The notes under the pieces were generated by a model. That model was not told the origin of the DNA. It saw only the letters and a program-made list of their open reading frames with translations, and searched no databases. The position numbers were made by a program, and so were the translations under genes. Below, in pieces: positions 63,873 to 64,000 of a DNA stretch of 64,000 bases (position 1 is its first letter; each line of letters opens with the position of its first letter). The DNA lies in contig SPDP01000001.1 of the NCBI GenBank assembly GCA_009360345.1, positions 2,108,001-2,172,000 on the forward strand, written 5' to 3'. This DNA is from Alcaligenaceae bacterium SAGV5 (GTDB lineage: Bacteria; Pseudomonadota; Gammaproteobacteria; Burkholderiales; Burkholderiaceae_B).

Positions 63873-63945
63873 CCCCCCTACGCGCTGACGCGCGCCCCCC
63901 AGGGGGCGGCACGGGCGGACCGGCGGAGCCGGATCCGCCGTGCCC
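63872..63945. repeat. Intergenic palindromic repeat, copy E
   Basis: The inverse orientation of copy B: core GGACCGGCGGAGCCGGATCC at 63917-63936, with the TACGCGCTGACGCGCGCCCC segment at 63879-63898. It begins at the phoB stop codon and separates phoB from what follows. Confidence 0.8.
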
Positions 63946-64000
63946 TGGAAAATTCACAAAAAACCATAAAAGACGGCAGGGTCCGGGCTCCGGGCAATGC

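Overview
The window is high-GC, gene-dense chromosomal DNA from a betaproteobacterium, most likely Alcaligenaceae (Bordetella/Achromobacter type). The grounds are codon bias, five Bug-family (TctC-like) periplasmic binding proteins, several LysR regulators, DUF3305/DUF3306/DUF3460 genes, a zapB-zapA-6S RNA unit and a ubiE-Tim44-ubiJ order. The genus is an inference. No tRNA, rRNA, IS element or CRISPR array was seen.

Layout. 1-3.4 kb: 3' part of an SDR gene, a LysR gene, and an amidohydrolase-Bug pair. 3.5-5.7 kb: TonB-dependent receptor with a near-consensus Fur box. 5.8-23.7 kb: one large functional block for tungsten/molybdenum and formate: tungstate ABC transporter (tupBCA), a ModE/TunR-like regulator, fdhD, a Cys-type periplasmic formate dehydrogenase (fdhX-A-B-small exported protein-C-small exported protein), a TorD-like chaperone, a 697-residue polyferredoxin, DUF3306, DUF3305, the Fe-S carrier apbC, then mobA-moeA-mobB on the other strand. 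23.8-32 kb: a 3-hydroxyisobutyrate-dehydrogenase-like enzyme, tctA-tctB without tctC, a free-standing LuxR-type HTH, msrA, a LysR-controlled hydrolase-VOC-Bug operon, and a cytochrome c. 32-41 kb: housekeeping genes (lgt, SIMPL protein, TauE/SafE exporter, 6S RNA, zapA, zapB, panC, scpA, metG, thioredoxin). 41-44 kb: LysR/GalD-PrpF-type isomerase/Bug. 44-52.4 kb: CBS/CorC transporter and tamA-tamB. 52.5-59.9 kb: catabolic cassettes (fumarylacetoacetase, Bug, cupin, TetR, LysR, amidohydrolase, Bug). 59.9-64 kb: truncated ubiJ, Tim44-domain protein, ubiE, DUF971, phoB.

The strongest non-obvious signals are two. (1) A ModE-like palindrome, TATGAA-N6-TGCATA, occurs both in the tupB/tunR divergent region and just before fdhX, 18 of 20 bases identical. 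This suggests one tungstate/molybdate regulator controls both metal uptake and the formate dehydrogenase. (2) ubiJ loses its 3' part exactly where a Bug gene ends, three bases past that gene's stop codon, and no ubiB follows. This is a rearrangement junction that leaves a chimeric open frame running antisense through the Bug gene.

A dispersed intergenic palindromic repeat (core GGATCCGGC-NNN-GCCGGTCC) occurs at several gene ends.
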